DNA of 64,000 bases from Mesobacillus jeotgali (GCF_900166585.1 NZ_FVZC01000008.1:248001-312000); one strand, 5' to 3'. Positions 1 through 9,647 are shown, numbered from the stretch's first letter. Translations and numbers: made by a program. The notes: a model not told the origin generated them from the letters alone.

Positions 1-263
1 CGTTGATGGTCGATCAGGCACATTATGTGCTTGTATCAATCATGATCGCAACAACCGTCGTATCCTATTTCTACTACTTCGGGGTCATGACGCAATTGTT
101 CTTCCGCCCGGCAGCAAGCGATGAAAAAATCAAGCTGCCAGCAGGAACAACAGTGGTGATCATCGTTGCAGTAATCGGAACAATCTTGTTCGGAGTCATG
201 CCAAACCTGGCAATCGACTTCATGCACACGAATTTTAACCAGTTTGTCGATTTTATGAGATAA
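1..263 (+). CDS. nuoN: NADH-quinone oxidoreductase subunit N, C-terminal end (partial)
   Basis: Only the last ~87 codons are in the window; the reading frame is open to the left edge. NuoN is an antiporter-like proton-pumping membrane subunit of respiratory complex I. What is visible is a hydrophobic helix containing the family-typical stretch VSYFYYFGVMTQLFFRP, a short polar loop, and a last hydrophobic helix (VVIIVAVIGTILFGVMP). It is followed by a strong terminator, so it is probably the last gene of a nuo operon lying to the left. The assignment rests on the recognisable C-terminal pattern; another antiporter-like subunit (NuoL/M) is possible but less likely. Confidence 0.8.
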   Translation, partial: LMVDQAHYVLVSIMIATTVVSYFYYFGVMTQLFFRPAASDEKIKLPAGTTVVIIVAVIGTILFGVMPNLAIDFMHTNFNQFVDFMR

Positions 264-405
264 ACTCTTTCGTAAACTTGTTGTTTCGCACATTGTAAAT
301 ACCAATTGGGTATAACCAATAGAGCATTATAATAAGTTCGAAAAGCACATAATCATGTCCGGATTTTGGGGAAAATCTATTCATGTGAAAAAGGGGTAAA
401 TCAGG

Positions 406-440
406 CTGGCCTGCGATTTAAGCAGGCCGGTTTTTTATTT
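406..440 (+). terminator. Rho-independent terminator after nuoN
   Basis: A 9-bp stem (406-414 with 422-430, GGCCTGC core) with a 7-nt loop is followed by TTTTTTATTTT. It ends the nuo transcript before ywzB. Confidence 0.85.
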
Positions 441-536
441 TAAAAATTAAACGAAACTTTTTCGAAAGTAATACGTCTATAAGAAGGATAATCATTATCT
501 TTATGGTAGAATAAGAGGATGAGGGAGGGACAGTTT

Positions 537-773
537 ATGCTAACAAGTTTTGGCGGCTTTGCAGTGACCAGCATTCTGACACATCTGGTTTTTATCGCGG
601 TTGCATGGTGGGCTCTTCAGGCGCTCCAGTTTGATAAACTGCTCAGGGGGAATCATGTTCTTCAAGCCCGGGTTTTATACATTCTCGTTTCCATCGCACT
701 AGGATCCACGGTCAGTAATTTCTTCCTTGATTACCTCCAATGGTCACAACAGCTTCCGATGATTTTTCAATAA
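537..773 (+). CDS. ywzB: DUF1146 family small membrane protein (YwzB)
   Basis: A 78-residue protein with two hydrophobic segments, matching the short DUF1146/YwzB proteins that lie just upstream of ywmB and murA in Bacillus. The function is unknown. I chose the ATG at 537 because GGGAGGG (522-529) lies 7-8 nt before it. An upstream in-frame ATG at 519 would have no usable spacing to a Shine-Dalgarno sequence. Its position between nuoN and ywmB is conserved backbone order. Confidence 0.75.
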   Translation: MLTSFGGFAVTSILTHLVFIAVAWWALQALQFDKLLRGNHVLQARVLYILVSIALGSTVSNFFLDYLQWSQQLPMIFQ

Positions 774-1015
774 ATGCTGTTAATTCGTACCCATATTGGT
801 AAAAAATTAGGTCTTCATACATGTTTTCAAAACAGTGGATTTTAGTTACAATTCTCTTTGTGTTTGTTTTTTTGCGCAAGCATGTTTATTTTTTCACAAA
901 CGGTGAACACCCGGCAAAGTTGGTACATAGAATGATGTCAAAAAGTGACGAGAATTCCCAAGTATGTGATTCGCTCTCCTGGTAAGAATGGTAATAAGGG
1001 GAGAGTGACAGACAT

Positions 1016-1735
1016 ATGAAGAAGATTCCATTTATTTTATCAATTATTGGCATTATTGGTTTTATTGTGCTCCAAGCTGGGAATAAGACGACTGTAGCTG
1101 ACGCGGATCATGATATTAAAACTCTGGCCTCGGTTTTACAGGACGAAAATATTTTGATCACTGGTTGGTCTGTATATGCAAGGGAAACACTGGAACAAGA
1201 AAATGTCGAAGCATTGGTAAAAGAACTTAAGGTCCAGCTTCCGGATTGGACATGGTCAGGAAGCAATGGAGAACTCACAGCCGTGTTGGATTCTCCTGAG
1301 ATACAGGAAAAAATTAAAATGGTTTCTACCGACACAAACGGCCAGGTACATACGTATGTGATGTATGAGGTCAGAGGTCAGCTCTGGAATAAAAATACAG
1401 AAACTTTTTTAAACCAAAGTTTACCAGGCAGAATATTTGACATTTTTCGCGGAAATGCCACAACTTTCTCTTGTGTTGAAGGCGAAATCAATGATAAGAT
1501 AAAATCGGCTTTACCTGTTTACAAAAGTAAATTGCTGAAGGCATTTAACGCTCGTGAAGTTGAAGGGTTGGCAGAAGAATCATTTATTTCCTCTTCCGCT
1601 GTTTCGCCTATGTTCGACAAATCACTGAGCAATGAACATGACATGAATATGCAGCTTGGATTACGGAAAACTGAACGATTGGGCGCAAAGACTACCCTTG
1701 TAGTTGGCACACCCATCATAACGATTGAATATTAA
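1016..1735 (+). CDS. ywmB: YwmB family TATA-box-binding-protein-like secreted protein
   Basis: A 239-residue protein with an N-terminal signal or anchor (KKIPFILSIIGIIGFIVLQAG) followed by the soluble YwmB domain, which has a TBP-like fold (DUF1779). The start ATG is preceded by GGGGAGAGTGAC. It sits 32 bp before murA, as in B. subtilis where ywmB, murAA and spoIID are consecutive. The fold suggests an extracytoplasmic ligand-binding role, but its function is not established and DNA binding should not be inferred. Confidence 0.8.
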   Translation: MKKIPFILSIIGIIGFIVLQAGNKTTVADADHDIKTLASVLQDENILITGWSVYARETLEQENVEALVKELKVQLPDWTWSGSNGELTAVLDSPEIQEKIKMVSTDTNGQVHTYVMYEVRGQLWNKNTETFLNQSLPGRIFDIFRGNATTFSCVEGEINDKIKSALPVYKSKLLKAFNAREVEGLAEESFISSSAVSPMFDKSLSNEHDMNMQLGLRKTERLGAKTTLVVGTPIITIEY

Positions 1736-1767
1736 TATAGAGAAATTGGACGCGGAGGGGAATACAC

Positions 1768-3075
1768 TTGGAAAAAATCATCGTCCGCGGCGGACAAAGG
1801 CTAAGCGGTTCTGTAAAGGTTGAAGGAGCTAAGAATGCCGTCTTGCCTGTTATCGCTGCAACATTATTAGCAAGTGACGGAAAAAGCGTAATTCGTGATG
1901 TGCCAACTCTCTCCGATGTATATACCATCAACGAAGTATTACGTTCTTTAAACGCCGTAGTGGAGTTTGAAAATAACACAATTACAGTAGATGCATCCAG
2001 AGAGTTAAAAATAGAAGCACCTTTTGAGTATGTTCGTAAAATGCGTGCTTCTGTATTAGTAATGGGATCCCTGCTTGCCAGGAATGGCCGTGCTCGCGTA
2101 GCATTACCAGGCGGCTGTGCAATCGGTTCCCGTCCTATCGACCAGCACCTTAAAGGTTTTGAAGCAATGGGTGCAACAGTCAAGGTAGGTAACGGTTTTA
2201 TCGAAGCCGAAGCAGTTGATGGTCTGCACGGAGCTAAAATATACCTTGATTTCCCTAGCGTTGGCGCTACGGAAAATATCATGATGGCTGCTGTACTTGC
2301 AAAAGGTACAACAATCATTGAAAACGTCGCAAAAGAACCAGAAATCGTCGACCTTGCCAACTTCCTGAACAAGATGGGAGCACAGGTAAAAGGCGCAGGA
2401 ACTGGAACAATCAAGATCGAAGGCGTTGAAGTACTGTTTGGAGCTGACCACAACATCATTCCTGACCGTATTGAAGCAGGAACATTCATGGTTGCGTCTG
2501 CCATCACTGGCGGAAACGTGCTAGTAAAAGGCGCTGTTCCAGAGCATCTTTCTTCATTGGTTGCCAAGATGGAAGAAATGGGCGTTACGATCATTGAAGA
2601 AGAAGACGGCCTTCGTGTCATTGGGCCTGAAAAATTGAAAGCAGTTGACATCAAGACAATGCCGCACCCTGGCTTCCCGACGGATATGCAATCCCAGATG
2701 ATGGCCTTGCTATTGCGCGCACAGGGAACAAGCATGATCACCGAAACTGTTTTCGAAAACCGCTTCATGCACGTGGAAGAATTCCGCCGCATGAACGCCA
2801 ACATCAAAATCGATGGACGTTCTGTCATCATGAACGGACCATCTGACCTCCAGGGAGCAGAAGTGGCAGCAACTGACTTGCGTGCTGCAGCATCACTGAT
2901 CCTGACTGGCCTTGTAGCAGATGGCGTGACACGCGTGACAGAGTTGTATCACCTTGACCGCGGTTATGTTGACTTCCATCACAAGCTTGCAGCATTGGGC
3001 GCTGACATCGAACGCATCAGTGAAGTAGAAGAACAGCCAGTAACTGAAAAATTAGTCTCAGACATGAACGCATAA
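1768..3075 (+). CDS. murA: UDP-N-acetylglucosamine 1-carboxyvinyltransferase
   Basis: This enzyme transfers enolpyruvate from PEP to UDP-GlcNAc, the first committed step of peptidoglycan precursor synthesis in the cytoplasm. The 435-residue protein has the full length and hallmarks of MurA: the N-terminal [10 protein letters not shown] motif that binds substrate, and the catalytic cysteine (C117) in the flexible loop [12 protein letters not shown]. It starts at a TTG (1768) with GCGGAGGGG seven nt upstream. The order ywmB-murA-spoIID identifies it as the essential MurAA paralogue rather than MurAB. C117 is the residue alkylated by fosfomycin in sensitive enzymes, so this copy looks like a typical sensitive form. 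Confidence 0.95.
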   Translation: MEKIIVRGGQRLSGSVKVEGAKNAVLPVIAATLLASDGKSVIRDVPTLSDVYTINEVLRSLNAVVEFENNTITVDASRELKIEAPFEYVRKMRASVLVMGSLLARNGRARVALPGGCAIGSRPIDQHLKGFEAMGATVKVGNGFIEAEAVDGLHGAKIYLDFPSVGATENIMMAAVLAKGTTIIENVAKEPEIVDLANFLNKMGAQVKGAGTGTIKIEGVEVLFGADHNIIPDRIEAGTFMVASAITGGNVLVKGAVPEHLSSLVAKMEEMGVTIIEEEDGLRVIGPEKLKAVDIKTMPHPGFPTDMQSQMMALLLRAQGTSMITETVFENRFMHVEEFRRMNANIKIDGRSVIMNGPSDLQGAEVAATDLRAAASLILTGLVADGVTRVTELYHLDRGYVDFHHKLAALGADIERISEVEEQPVTEKLVSDMNA

Positions 3076-3090
3076 ATAATGTTACTCAAT

Positions 3091-3142
3091 AAACCGGAGA
3101 ATTGTGCTTTTAACGTATAGTTCTGCGGTTTTTTGATTTTTT
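3091..3142 (+). terminator. Terminator after murA
   Basis: AAACCGGAGAA (3091-3101) pairs with TTCTGCGGTTT (3121-3131) with one mismatch and is followed by T-rich sequence. The loop is long (19 nt), so strength is uncertain. The remaining 250 bp to the spoIID promoter show no gene. Confidence 0.55.
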
Positions 3143-3390
3143 AAGGAATCTTTTCTCAAGCTTTGTTGGTATTGATTTCAAAATAGGATGGACTCTTATT
3201 GACGCTTTTTAAGAGAGAAAAAAGCTTGCAAACTTAGTACCGACTTGTAAAATGGCTTTTATCATTTTTAAACCGACTTTAACAACCATCTTTACGAAAA
3301 CAGCCTTTTAAAAATAACTGTCCAATTTCGACCGGCTTATTATGAGCATCATGAAAGAAAATATACAAATGGCGAGCTTTTTCAATTTCT

Positions 3391-3421
3391 GTCATAAAAG
3401 CTTGTCCGCCTCCATATGAAT
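3391..3421 (+). promoter_or_regulatory. Candidate SigE promoter of spoIID
   Basis: GTCATAAA (3391-3398), 14 nt, then CATATGAAT (3413-3421) match the mother-cell SigE pattern (-35 containing ATA, -10 close to CATACANT). It lies about 50 bp upstream of spoIID, which is SigE-controlled in B. subtilis. Read by eye. Confidence 0.65.
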
Positions 3422-3471
3422 GGAATGAGACGGTTGTCGTCCCGTAATAATTTCATAATGGAGGCTTTTTT

Positions 3472-4500
3472 ATGTTAAAATTCAAACCAATCATCGTACT
3501 AGCTACAATCCTTTTCGCTGTCACACTCTTGATTCCTTCCTTGCTGGTCCTCCCTTTTATGGAAGAAAAGGCAGGCGGGAAGCTTGGCGAAGAGCTGCAA
3601 AATGATACTAAGGAGGCTGCCGCTATGCCAACAGCAGATTCAGCGATCGAGGTGGCTGTTTACCGGACAGCACTGTCAAAAATCGAGAAGCTTCCACTAA
3701 ATGAATACTTAATTGGTGTCGTTGCTGCGGAGATGCCAGCCGAGTTCGAGCTTGAGGCACTCAAGGCACAGGCACTGTCAGCGAGGACTTATTATGTAAG
3801 ACAAATGCTGATCCCGAATAAAGTGGGAGTCCCTGAAGGTGCGCAGCTGAATGATACCGAAATCCATCAGGTATTTAAAAATAAGGAAGAACTGAAAAAG
3901 CAGTGGGGCGTCGACTATAAATGGAAGATGAAGAAAATCGCCGAAGCCGTAAAAGCAACTGACGGCCAGGTACTGACATATGAAGGCTCACCAATTGACG
4001 CCACTTTCTTTTCGACATCAAACGGTTTTACTGAAAACTCAGAGGAATACTGGTCAAACTCGCTTCCGTATTTGCGCAGCGTAGAAAGTCCATGGGATCT
4101 GCAGTCCCCGAAATTCCGCAGCCAGACCGTACTGACTGTAGCCCAGGTGGAATCCAAGCTCGGCGTAAAGCTCCCGAACTCAACTACATTAGGGAAGGTC
4201 ATCTCCAGGACCACTGGGAACCGGGTCGCCAAAATCGATATCGGAGGTAAAGTACTAACGGGAAAAGAAGTGCGTGATAAACTGGGCCTGCGCTCAAGCG
4301 ACTTTAGCTGGGAGCTAAAAGGCGGAAACGTCGTCATCACAACCGAAGGCTTCGGCCACGGCGTCGGAATGAGCCAGTACGGAGCCAACGGCATGGCCAC
4401 CGAAGGAAAGAACTATCAAGACATCGTCAAACACTACTATAAAGGCGTTGAGATTAGTGAGGCGGATAGTATGCTTACTAAGGTGACGGCTAAAAAGTAA
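3472..4500 (+). CDS. spoIID: Stage II sporulation protein D, peptidoglycan lytic transglycosylase
   Basis: SpoIID works with SpoIIP and SpoIIM in the DMP machine that degrades septal peptidoglycan during forespore engulfment. The 342-residue protein has one N-terminal transmembrane helix ([21 protein letters not shown]) and then the SpoIID catalytic domain. The catalytic glutamate is E87 in [10 protein letters not shown], equivalent to E88 of B. subtilis. The C-terminal [17 protein letters not shown] motif that closes the family domain is present. Start at 3472 is set by AATGGAGGC upstream. It has its own SigE-like promoter and a strong terminator, so it is monocistronic. Confidence 0.95.
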   Translation: MLKFKPIIVLATILFAVTLLIPSLLVLPFMEEKAGGKLGEELQNDTKEAAAMPTADSAIEVAVYRTALSKIEKLPLNEYLIGVVAAEMPAEFELEALKAQALSARTYYVRQMLIPNKVGVPEGAQLNDTEIHQVFKNKEELKKQWGVDYKWKMKKIAEAVKATDGQVLTYEGSPIDATFFSTSNGFTENSEEYWSNSLPYLRSVESPWDLQSPKFRSQTVLTVAQVESKLGVKLPNSTTLGKVISRTTGNRVAKIDIGGKVLTGKEVRDKLGLRSSDFSWELKGGNVVITTEGFGHGVGMSQYGANGMATEGKNYQDIVKHYYKGVEISEADSMLTKVTAKK

Positions 4501-4507
4501 TTACCTG

Positions 4508-4536
4508 GCCAGGGCGAAAATACGCCCTGGCTTTTT
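4508..4536 (+). terminator. Terminator after spoIID
   Basis: GCCAGGGCG (4508-4516) pairs perfectly with CGCCCTGGC (4523-4531), 6-nt loop, followed by TTTTT. Confidence 0.85.
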
Positions 4537-4591
4537 AACGCGAATCGGTGCAGCTTCTGAGTTTTATTTCTTCGCGGAATCAATATAGATG

Positions 4592-5590
4592 TTATTTTTT
4601 CGCGGGATCGAAGAATGTTTCGATGTCAGGAGGCATGTGGTAGATGCGGCCTTTTTTGGTGCCTGTGTGGGGAAGGTTCATGGAAGATAGCAAGTGACTC
4701 GCTGTCTTGGTTGAAACCCCAATACAAAACTCTCTGCATGATTGGTTTTTAATATCAGGGCTAATTAAAAGGAAAAATTCTTTTAAACTTTTATGGTGAG
4801 CTGTTTTGGACCTATCACCACATACAGGACAACTCCAAGTCCATTTCTCACGCAACATTCCATATGAAAAACAAGAGGGACATTGAACACCTTTTTGAAG
4901 GTCGTCTGGGGTTAGGGAATACTGTTTTAGAATATCAGGATGGTGTGGAGAATGATTCTTTAAAAGTGACCGGGATAGCTTTTTTACTTCTTTATCAGTA
5001 AAACTTGGATTTGAAATGGTTTCATCGATTTGAAGAATGCGACTTAATAATATATCTCCTTTTACTATCAAGTTATTCAGAGACCGGTCACTTACCTTGA
5101 TTATAGTAGAGGGATTACTGATGGCAACAAGATGGTAGATGGGAGGAACACTGAATTTATGGTTATTCAGCCATCTTCTCAAATGCCAGGCTTGCATTCG
5201 GACCTGGTTAATAGGATTATCGTATGTTTTTTCTTGACCATCCTTCGTTTGAATCATTTGTTCAGATTGTTTGTCAAAGAAAAGGGTGCCGGAATAGGCT
5301 TTCGTTTCAATTAGAAGGATATAACGAAGAGTTAAAATGAGGGTATCAATTTGGAAATGCCATTTTTCATCTAGAAGACGTAAATCCCGAAAGATATGGA
5401 AACCCTTTTCAGGGAGAAAACTTAAACGGTAATCCGTTTGCAGCTCACCTTTAAAACCAGCACGCCAGGCTTTGTAATCTTGTTCAATTAATTGCTTTTT
5501 TGGATGGTTGGGTAAGATTCTTTCCATTAAAGCCTCGTACATGAGAAGCCGGATTGGATATGTTCTTTCTTTTTCAATCAATTTTGTCAC
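4592..5590 (-). CDS. NERD (nuclease-related) domain protein with C-terminal zinc ribbon
   Basis: A 332-residue protein encoded opposite to spoIID. The N-terminal ~230 residues carry a NERD domain (restriction-endonuclease-like fold): the stretch with DTLILTLRYILLIETKAYSG matches the D...(E)xK core, followed by a variant with NPINQVRMQAWHLRRWL, typical of the family. A zinc ribbon follows with two CxxC pairs (QCPSCF and CPVCGD). The C-terminal part looks like a winged-helix or HTH (TKTASHLLSSMNLP). Nuclease activity on DNA is suggested by the family but not shown. It has no obvious operon partner. Confidence 0.75.
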   Translation of the reverse strand: MTKLIEKERTYPIRLLMYEALMERILPNHPKKQLIEQDYKAWRAGFKGELQTDYRLSFLPEKGFHIFRDLRLLDEKWHFQIDTLILTLRYILLIETKAYSGTLFFDKQSEQMIQTKDGQEKTYDNPINQVRMQAWHLRRWLNNHKFSVPPIYHLVAISNPSTIIKVSDRSLNNLIVKGDILLSRILQIDETISNPSFTDKEVKKLSRSLLKNHSPHHPDILKQYSLTPDDLQKGVQCPSCFSYGMLREKWTWSCPVCGDRSKTAHHKSLKEFFLLISPDIKNQSCREFCIGVSTKTASHLLSSMNLPHTGTKKGRIYHMPPDIETFFDPAKK

Positions 5591-5696
5591 TTCCTTAATT
5601 GTTTTGAATACATAATTCTTCTATGGATACAAAATACCTACTGTTTTACACGTTTAATTAGGAAATTTTTGTGTCGGATTTAACGTTTCAAAGGAT

Positions 5697-5801
5697 ATTC
5701 CCGGTTGGGAGCAATATATTCCCGGTTGCATTGATTTTATTGCCGGTTGGAGCGTTTTTATTCCCCGTTACATTGCATTTATTCCCGGTTGGGCTCTTAC
5801 G
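5697..5801 (+). repeat. 21-bp-period tandem array, five units (CCGGTTG type)
   Basis: The 11-mer ATTCCCGGTTG or a close variant starts at 5697, 5718, 5739, 5760 and 5781, exactly 21 bp apart. The units at 5739 and 5760 are degenerate. The rest of each unit varies. The same motif in reverse complement, with the same period, forms the array at 27286-27421. A short ORF crosses the array, but its product is only the 7-residue repeat translation. Confidence 0.85.
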
Positions 5802-5833
5802 CCCTCAAAAAAGTGCAGATGCCTCGTATAAAA

Positions 5834-5861
5834 TAAAAAAGCCAGCCTCAATAACAAGGCC
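5834..5861 (-). terminator. Possible terminator of the VanZ-family gene
   Basis: On the minus strand a short stem (5857-5860 with 5845-5848, extendable by wobble) is followed by GGCTTTTTTATTTTAT. The stem is weak. It lies 85 bp beyond the stop of the 5945-6379 gene. Confidence 0.35.
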
Positions 5862-5944
5862 AGCCCCTAAAAAACCGTAACTAATAACCATCTTTAAAAT
5901 AAGCCTAACTATAATACTGAATCAACTCACTGCCCTAAGCCCCT

Positions 5945-6379
5945 CTATCCCCGAACTCTCTCCTCAATCCTCCGCAACACCCTTCCCAGTCGCGGGAACT
6001 TGCCGCTGAAGTATGCGTGGTGGATGAAATGGGAGGCCGCTAAAACTCCGATTACGTCTTTTATAAAATCAATCACGGTGGCTGATCGGGCCGGGACGAA
6101 GCTTTGATGGATCTCGTCGAGCAATCCGTACAAAATCGCCACACCCATAAAGGCAAAACTCATAACAGGTGTAAAGCGCGCGGTCGTCAACGCCGCCAGG
6201 ACGAGCAGCACATACAAAATCCCGAATTCAACGAGATGGAGCGATTCTTTTATAAAGCGGTCAATTCCCTGATTCGGGAGTTCGACCAGGGCATCGGATG
6301 GATTGCTGGACATAATCCAGATCGCCGCCATATAGGCAAGCGGAAGAATTCTTAAAAGCCAAACTGATAACTTTTTCAT
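5945..6379 (-). CDS. VanZ family membrane protein
   Basis: A 144-residue protein with four hydrophobic segments and the VanZ-family pattern: N-terminal AAIWIMSSNPSD, central FGILYVLLVLAAL, and GLLDEIHQSFVPARSATVIDFIKDVIG, which is the signature DE-H-QxFxPxRxxxxxDxxxDxxG block. VanZ proteins are small membrane proteins; the founding member gives low-level teicoplanin resistance, but most Bacillus homologues have no known role. It is divergent from spoIIQ with about 190 bp between them. Confidence 0.85.
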   Translation of the reverse strand: MKKLSVWLLRILPLAYMAAIWIMSSNPSDALVELPNQGIDRFIKESLHLVEFGILYVLLVLAALTTARFTPVMSFAFMGVAILYGLLDEIHQSFVPARSATVIDFIKDVIGVLAASHFIHHAYFSGKFPRLGRVLRRIEERVRG

Positions 6380-6517
6380 GGTAAAACCTCACTTTATAGT
6401 AGTAACTCAACTGGGGGTGCTGTCCATACATATCGGTGTTTTACACTTTAAAAAACTTTTTTGCATAAAACTCTCACCTTTGTCGAAAAATAAGCAGTAA
6501 AATTTTTTCAACTCTAT

Positions 6518-6546
6518 GTATATATTTTTTCGCTTCTGTTCAAACT
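6518..6546 (+). promoter_or_regulatory. Candidate SigF promoter of spoIIQ
   Basis: GTATA (6518-6522), 15 nt, then GTTCAAACT (6538-6546) resemble the forespore SigF consensus (GYATA and GGNNANANT); the second G is replaced by T. spoIIQ is SigF-dependent in B. subtilis. Confidence 0.5.
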
Positions 6547-6565
6547 GATTGCTGAGGTGATGAAA

Positions 6566-7522
6566 ATGAGAGAGGAAGAAAAAAGATCTTCTCAAGACAA
6601 AAGCAAGAACAGCTTTTTCAAGAAGCGGTGGGTGTATCCAACAGTTTATATTGCTAGTGCCGCAATCATTCTAACTGGTGTCCTTTGGTATCAAAACAGC
6701 GGTAGCGACCTTAATCAGTCGGACTACAAAGCGACTGACATGCCTGGCAAAAAGATGAATGAACAGCCAGCAGTTGAAGTTAACCGCGCGATGGAGAACT
6801 TTGTAATGCCAGTGGTGAATGAAGACGATGCTGTCATCCAAATGGGATTCTATGAGAATGACGGTGACGCGGCAGAGCAAGAAGCAGCTCTAGTGTTCTA
6901 TGATAATACTTACCATCCGAACACTGGACTCGACATTGCAGCTAAAGACGGCAAGGAATTCGATGTAATCGCATCACTTAGCGGTACTGTCAAGAATGTC
7001 ATGGAAGATGCTGTACTTGGAAATGTCATTGAAGTCGAGCACGACAAAGGTATTGTAACACAATATCAGTCAGTAAAAGACTACAAAGTTAAGGTTGGCG
7101 ACGAGGTTGAGCAAGGACAAGTCATTGCGAAGTCCGGAACAAGCCTGATCAATGAAAAGGCTGGCAACCACGTACACTTTGAAATCCGTAAGGACAATGT
7201 CCCTGTCAATCCGCATGAGTACTTCAACAAGCCATTAAGCTCGTTGCAGGAAGCCAATGTAACAGAAGAGAAGGCTTCATCTGACGCAGATGCAGGAAAA
7301 TCAGAAGAGGCGGCTGAGGAAGATGCTGAAGGGTCCGCTCCATCTGAAGAGGGTGTAGAGGGAACAACTCCATCTAAAGAAGGCGTAGAGGGAACGACTC
7401 CTTCGGAAGAAAAGCCTGCCGATGATGGCTCTGATAAAAAAGAAGATGCTGGACAAGACGAAGATAAAGGTGCAGGCGAAGAAGATTCTTCAACTGACTC
7501 CGATACTTCAACCAACTCATAA
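6566..7522 (+). CDS. spoIIQ: Stage II sporulation protein Q, LytM-fold forespore protein
   Basis: SpoIIQ sits in the forespore membrane and binds mother-cell SpoIIIAH across the intermembrane space, forming the feeding-tube channel and an engulfment ratchet. The start MREEEKRSSQ matches the B. subtilis N-terminus; ATG 6566 has GCTGAGG eight nt upstream and is preferred over the in-frame GTG/ATG at 6557/6560. A single TM helix (PTVYIASAAIILTGVLWY) precedes a degenerate M23/LytM domain. In the first metal motif the position four residues before the Asp (HPNTGLD) is Asn, so zinc peptidase activity is doubtful; the second motif HVHFE is kept. The C-terminal ~95 residues are Glu/Ser/Asp-rich and contain tandem GVEGTTPS(K/E)E copies. 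Confidence 0.95.
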   Translation: MREEEKRSSQDKSKNSFFKKRWVYPTVYIASAAIILTGVLWYQNSGSDLNQSDYKATDMPGKKMNEQPAVEVNRAMENFVMPVVNEDDAVIQMGFYENDGDAAEQEAALVFYDNTYHPNTGLDIAAKDGKEFDVIASLSGTVKNVMEDAVLGNVIEVEHDKGIVTQYQSVKDYKVKVGDEVEQGQVIAKSGTSLINEKAGNHVHFEIRKDNVPVNPHEYFNKPLSSLQEANVTEEKASSDADAGKSEEAAEEDAEGSAPSEEGVEGTTPSKEGVEGTTPSEEKPADDGSDKKEDAGQDEDKGAGEEDSSTDSDTSTNS

Positions 7523-7541
7523 TAAAAATCGAAAATTTCGG

Positions 7542-7573
7542 AACCCGTCTAACTTTAAAGGCGGGTTTTTTTA
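7542..7573 (+). terminator. Terminator after spoIIQ
   Basis: AACCCGTC (7542-7549) pairs with GGCGGGTT (7560-7567, one wobble), followed by TTTTTTATT. Confidence 0.8.
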
Positions 7574-7649
7574 TTGGAATAATAAGAATTCCTTCAAACT
7601 TATCTTCATCGCAATTGTATGGTAATATCATACAGGAGGAGGGATACAT

Positions 7650-9644
7650 ATGAAACGAGCATTATTCATAATCATGTCGGTCCTGATTGCCGCAATCATT
7701 TCAGGCTGCAGCAAGGAGCCTACTCCCGAGGAACGGTTCTCGCAGTATGTGAAGCTATGGAATGACAAGAAGTTTGAGGAGATGTATGGTTTTTTATCAG
7801 CGAAAGCGAAGGACTCCATTACAAAGGAAGAATTCGTCTCACGCTATAATAAAATTTATAATGATTTGGAGATCGACCAGCTGAAGGTCAGCTATAAAAA
7901 GCCTGAGGAAGAAAAGGAACACGAAGAGAACGCGAAGCTTCCTTTTTCAGCAAAAATGGAAAGTGCAGCTGGTCCGATTGAATTTGACCACAACGCTGCT
8001 CTTGTAAAAGAAGAACGTGAAGACAAGACTAATTGGTATGTAGACTGGAATACGACATATATTTTTCCTGAGCTCGAAGCCGATGATAAAATCAGCTTTA
8101 AAAATGTCCAGGCAGAACGAGGCAGCATCCTCGACCGTGCTGGGAACGGACTTGCGATCAACGGGACAGCTCCCCAGATCGGCGTAGTGCCTGGCGAGAT
8201 GGGTGAACAAAAAGAACAGACAATAAAGAAGCTTGCGGAATTGCTCGATATGTCCGAGGAGCAAATTAACAAAGCGATGAACGCTGGCTGGGTAAAACCA
8301 GATTTGTTCGTGCCGCTGAAAAAAGTTTCGAAGACCGATAAAGGACTTCATGAAAAACTGTTTGCCCTTGATGGCGTGACGAGCCAGATGGTTGGCGCCC
8401 GTGAATATCCATATGGAGAGGGATTGTCCCATCTGATTGGGTACGTCGGACCAATCCTTGCCGATGATCTTGAAAAACTGGAGGGCAAAGGCTATACCGC
8501 AACTGACCTCATTGGCCGCCGCGGTCTGGAGCAGGTTCTCGAGGAACAATTAAAGGGAACAAACGGCGTGAGGATTGCGATTGAAAAAAAAGATGGTACA
8601 GTCAAGACACTTGCAGAGAAGCCTGTGGAAAACGGGAAGGATGTCAAGCTGACGATTGATGTGGTTGCCCAGCAGCAACTATATGATCAGCTAAAAGGAA
8701 AAGCGGGTACGGCATCGGCCATAAACCCTGCTACTGGCGAAACACTTGCCCTTGTCAGCGCGCCTGGATTCGATCCAAATGAAATGACGCTGGGTATCTC
8801 GCAAAACAAGCGCAAGGTGCTAGAAGATGATCCGCTCAAACCAACCATTAATAGATTTAAGCTGACCTATGTGCCGGGATCTGTAATCAAGCCGATTACA
8901 GCGGCAATCGGCCTTGAAAGCGGAAAGCTCCAGCAGGGCACTGCCTTTGAGATCAATGAGAAACAGTGGCAAAAAGACGCCTCATGGGGCAACTACAAGG
9001 TCACAAGGTACTCAGATGTTAAGGGAAGTATCAACCTTGAAAAAGCATTGATCTATTCGGATAATATTTATTTTGCTCAGGCAGCTCTTGGAATGGGCCA
9101 GGACACTTTTACAGAAGGCTTGAAGAAGTTCGGCTTTGAAGACCAGCCCGAATACCTGTATCCAATCGAGCCGTCGCAAATTGGGAAGATTGACAGCGAG
9201 ATAAGGTTAGCTGATTCTGCTTATGGCCAGGGGCAGGTTGAAATGAACATCCTTCATCTTGCCGCGACTTATTCGCCATTCGTGAATAAGGGCAACCTGA
9301 TCAAGCCGATTCTGAACATGGAAGATAAACAGGGTCAAGTGTGGAAGGAAGGATTGGTCAGCGCGGAAAACGCTGCCGCAATTAACAGCATGCTGACAAA
9401 GGTCATCACCGATCCAAAGGGAACAGCGCACAACGGCCGAATTGCCAACTATCCATTAGCCGGCAAGACAGGCACCGCTGAGATCAAAGAGAAGCAGGGT
9501 GAAAAGGGCAAGGAACTAGGATGGTTCGTCGCCTACAACCCGCAATCGACTGATATGATTGTCGCCATGATGATTGAAGACTCAGGTTCGAAGGATGTCG
9601 TTGCGCGGGTGAAGGAGTTTTACGAGTTAAGGATGAATCAATAG
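7650..9644 (+). CDS. pbpC: MecA-type class B penicillin-binding lipoprotein (PBP3/PbpC-like)
   Basis: A DD-transpeptidase that cross-links peptidoglycan on the outer face of the membrane. The N-terminus has a lipoprotein signal with lipobox ISGC (Cys20). It is followed by an NTF2-like MecA_N domain (about residues 25-140), a PBP dimerisation domain opening with AERGSILDRAGNGLA, and a transpeptidase domain. Active-site motifs are S411-V-I-K, S470-D-N and K606-T-G. At 664 residues it matches B. subtilis PbpC, a low-affinity PBP related to staphylococcal MecA. Strong Shine-Dalgarno AGGAGGAG upstream. It has its own terminator. Confidence 0.88.
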   Translation: MKRALFIIMSVLIAAIISGCSKEPTPEERFSQYVKLWNDKKFEEMYGFLSAKAKDSITKEEFVSRYNKIYNDLEIDQLKVSYKKPEEEKEHEENAKLPFSAKMESAAGPIEFDHNAALVKEEREDKTNWYVDWNTTYIFPELEADDKISFKNVQAERGSILDRAGNGLAINGTAPQIGVVPGEMGEQKEQTIKKLAELLDMSEEQINKAMNAGWVKPDLFVPLKKVSKTDKGLHEKLFALDGVTSQMVGAREYPYGEGLSHLIGYVGPILADDLEKLEGKGYTATDLIGRRGLEQVLEEQLKGTNGVRIAIEKKDGTVKTLAEKPVENGKDVKLTIDVVAQQQLYDQLKGKAGTASAINPATGETLALVSAPGFDPNEMTLGISQNKRKVLEDDPLKPTINRFKLTYVPGSVIKPITAAIGLESGKLQQGTAFEINEKQWQKDASWGNYKVTRYSDVKGSINLEKALIYSDNIYFAQAALGMGQDTFTEGLKKFGFEDQPEYLYPIEPSQIGKIDSEIRLADSAYGQGQVEMNILHLAATYSPFVNKGNLIKPILNMEDKQGQVWKEGLVSAENAAAINSMLTKVITDPKGTAHNGRIANYPLAGKTGTAEIKEKQGEKGKELGWFVAYNPQSTDMIVAMMIEDSGSKDVVARVKEFYELRMNQ

Positions 9645-9647
9645 GAA

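Noticed and set aside
1716..2831. 371-codon ORF antisense to murA
   Set aside because: Mirror frame of a well-identified gene, with no family features.
5671..5880. 69-codon ORF with repeated FPVG/LFPV peptides
   Set aside because: It is the translation of the 21-bp array; it has no convincing Shine-Dalgarno and the repeat unit drifts at DNA level without codon-type conservation.
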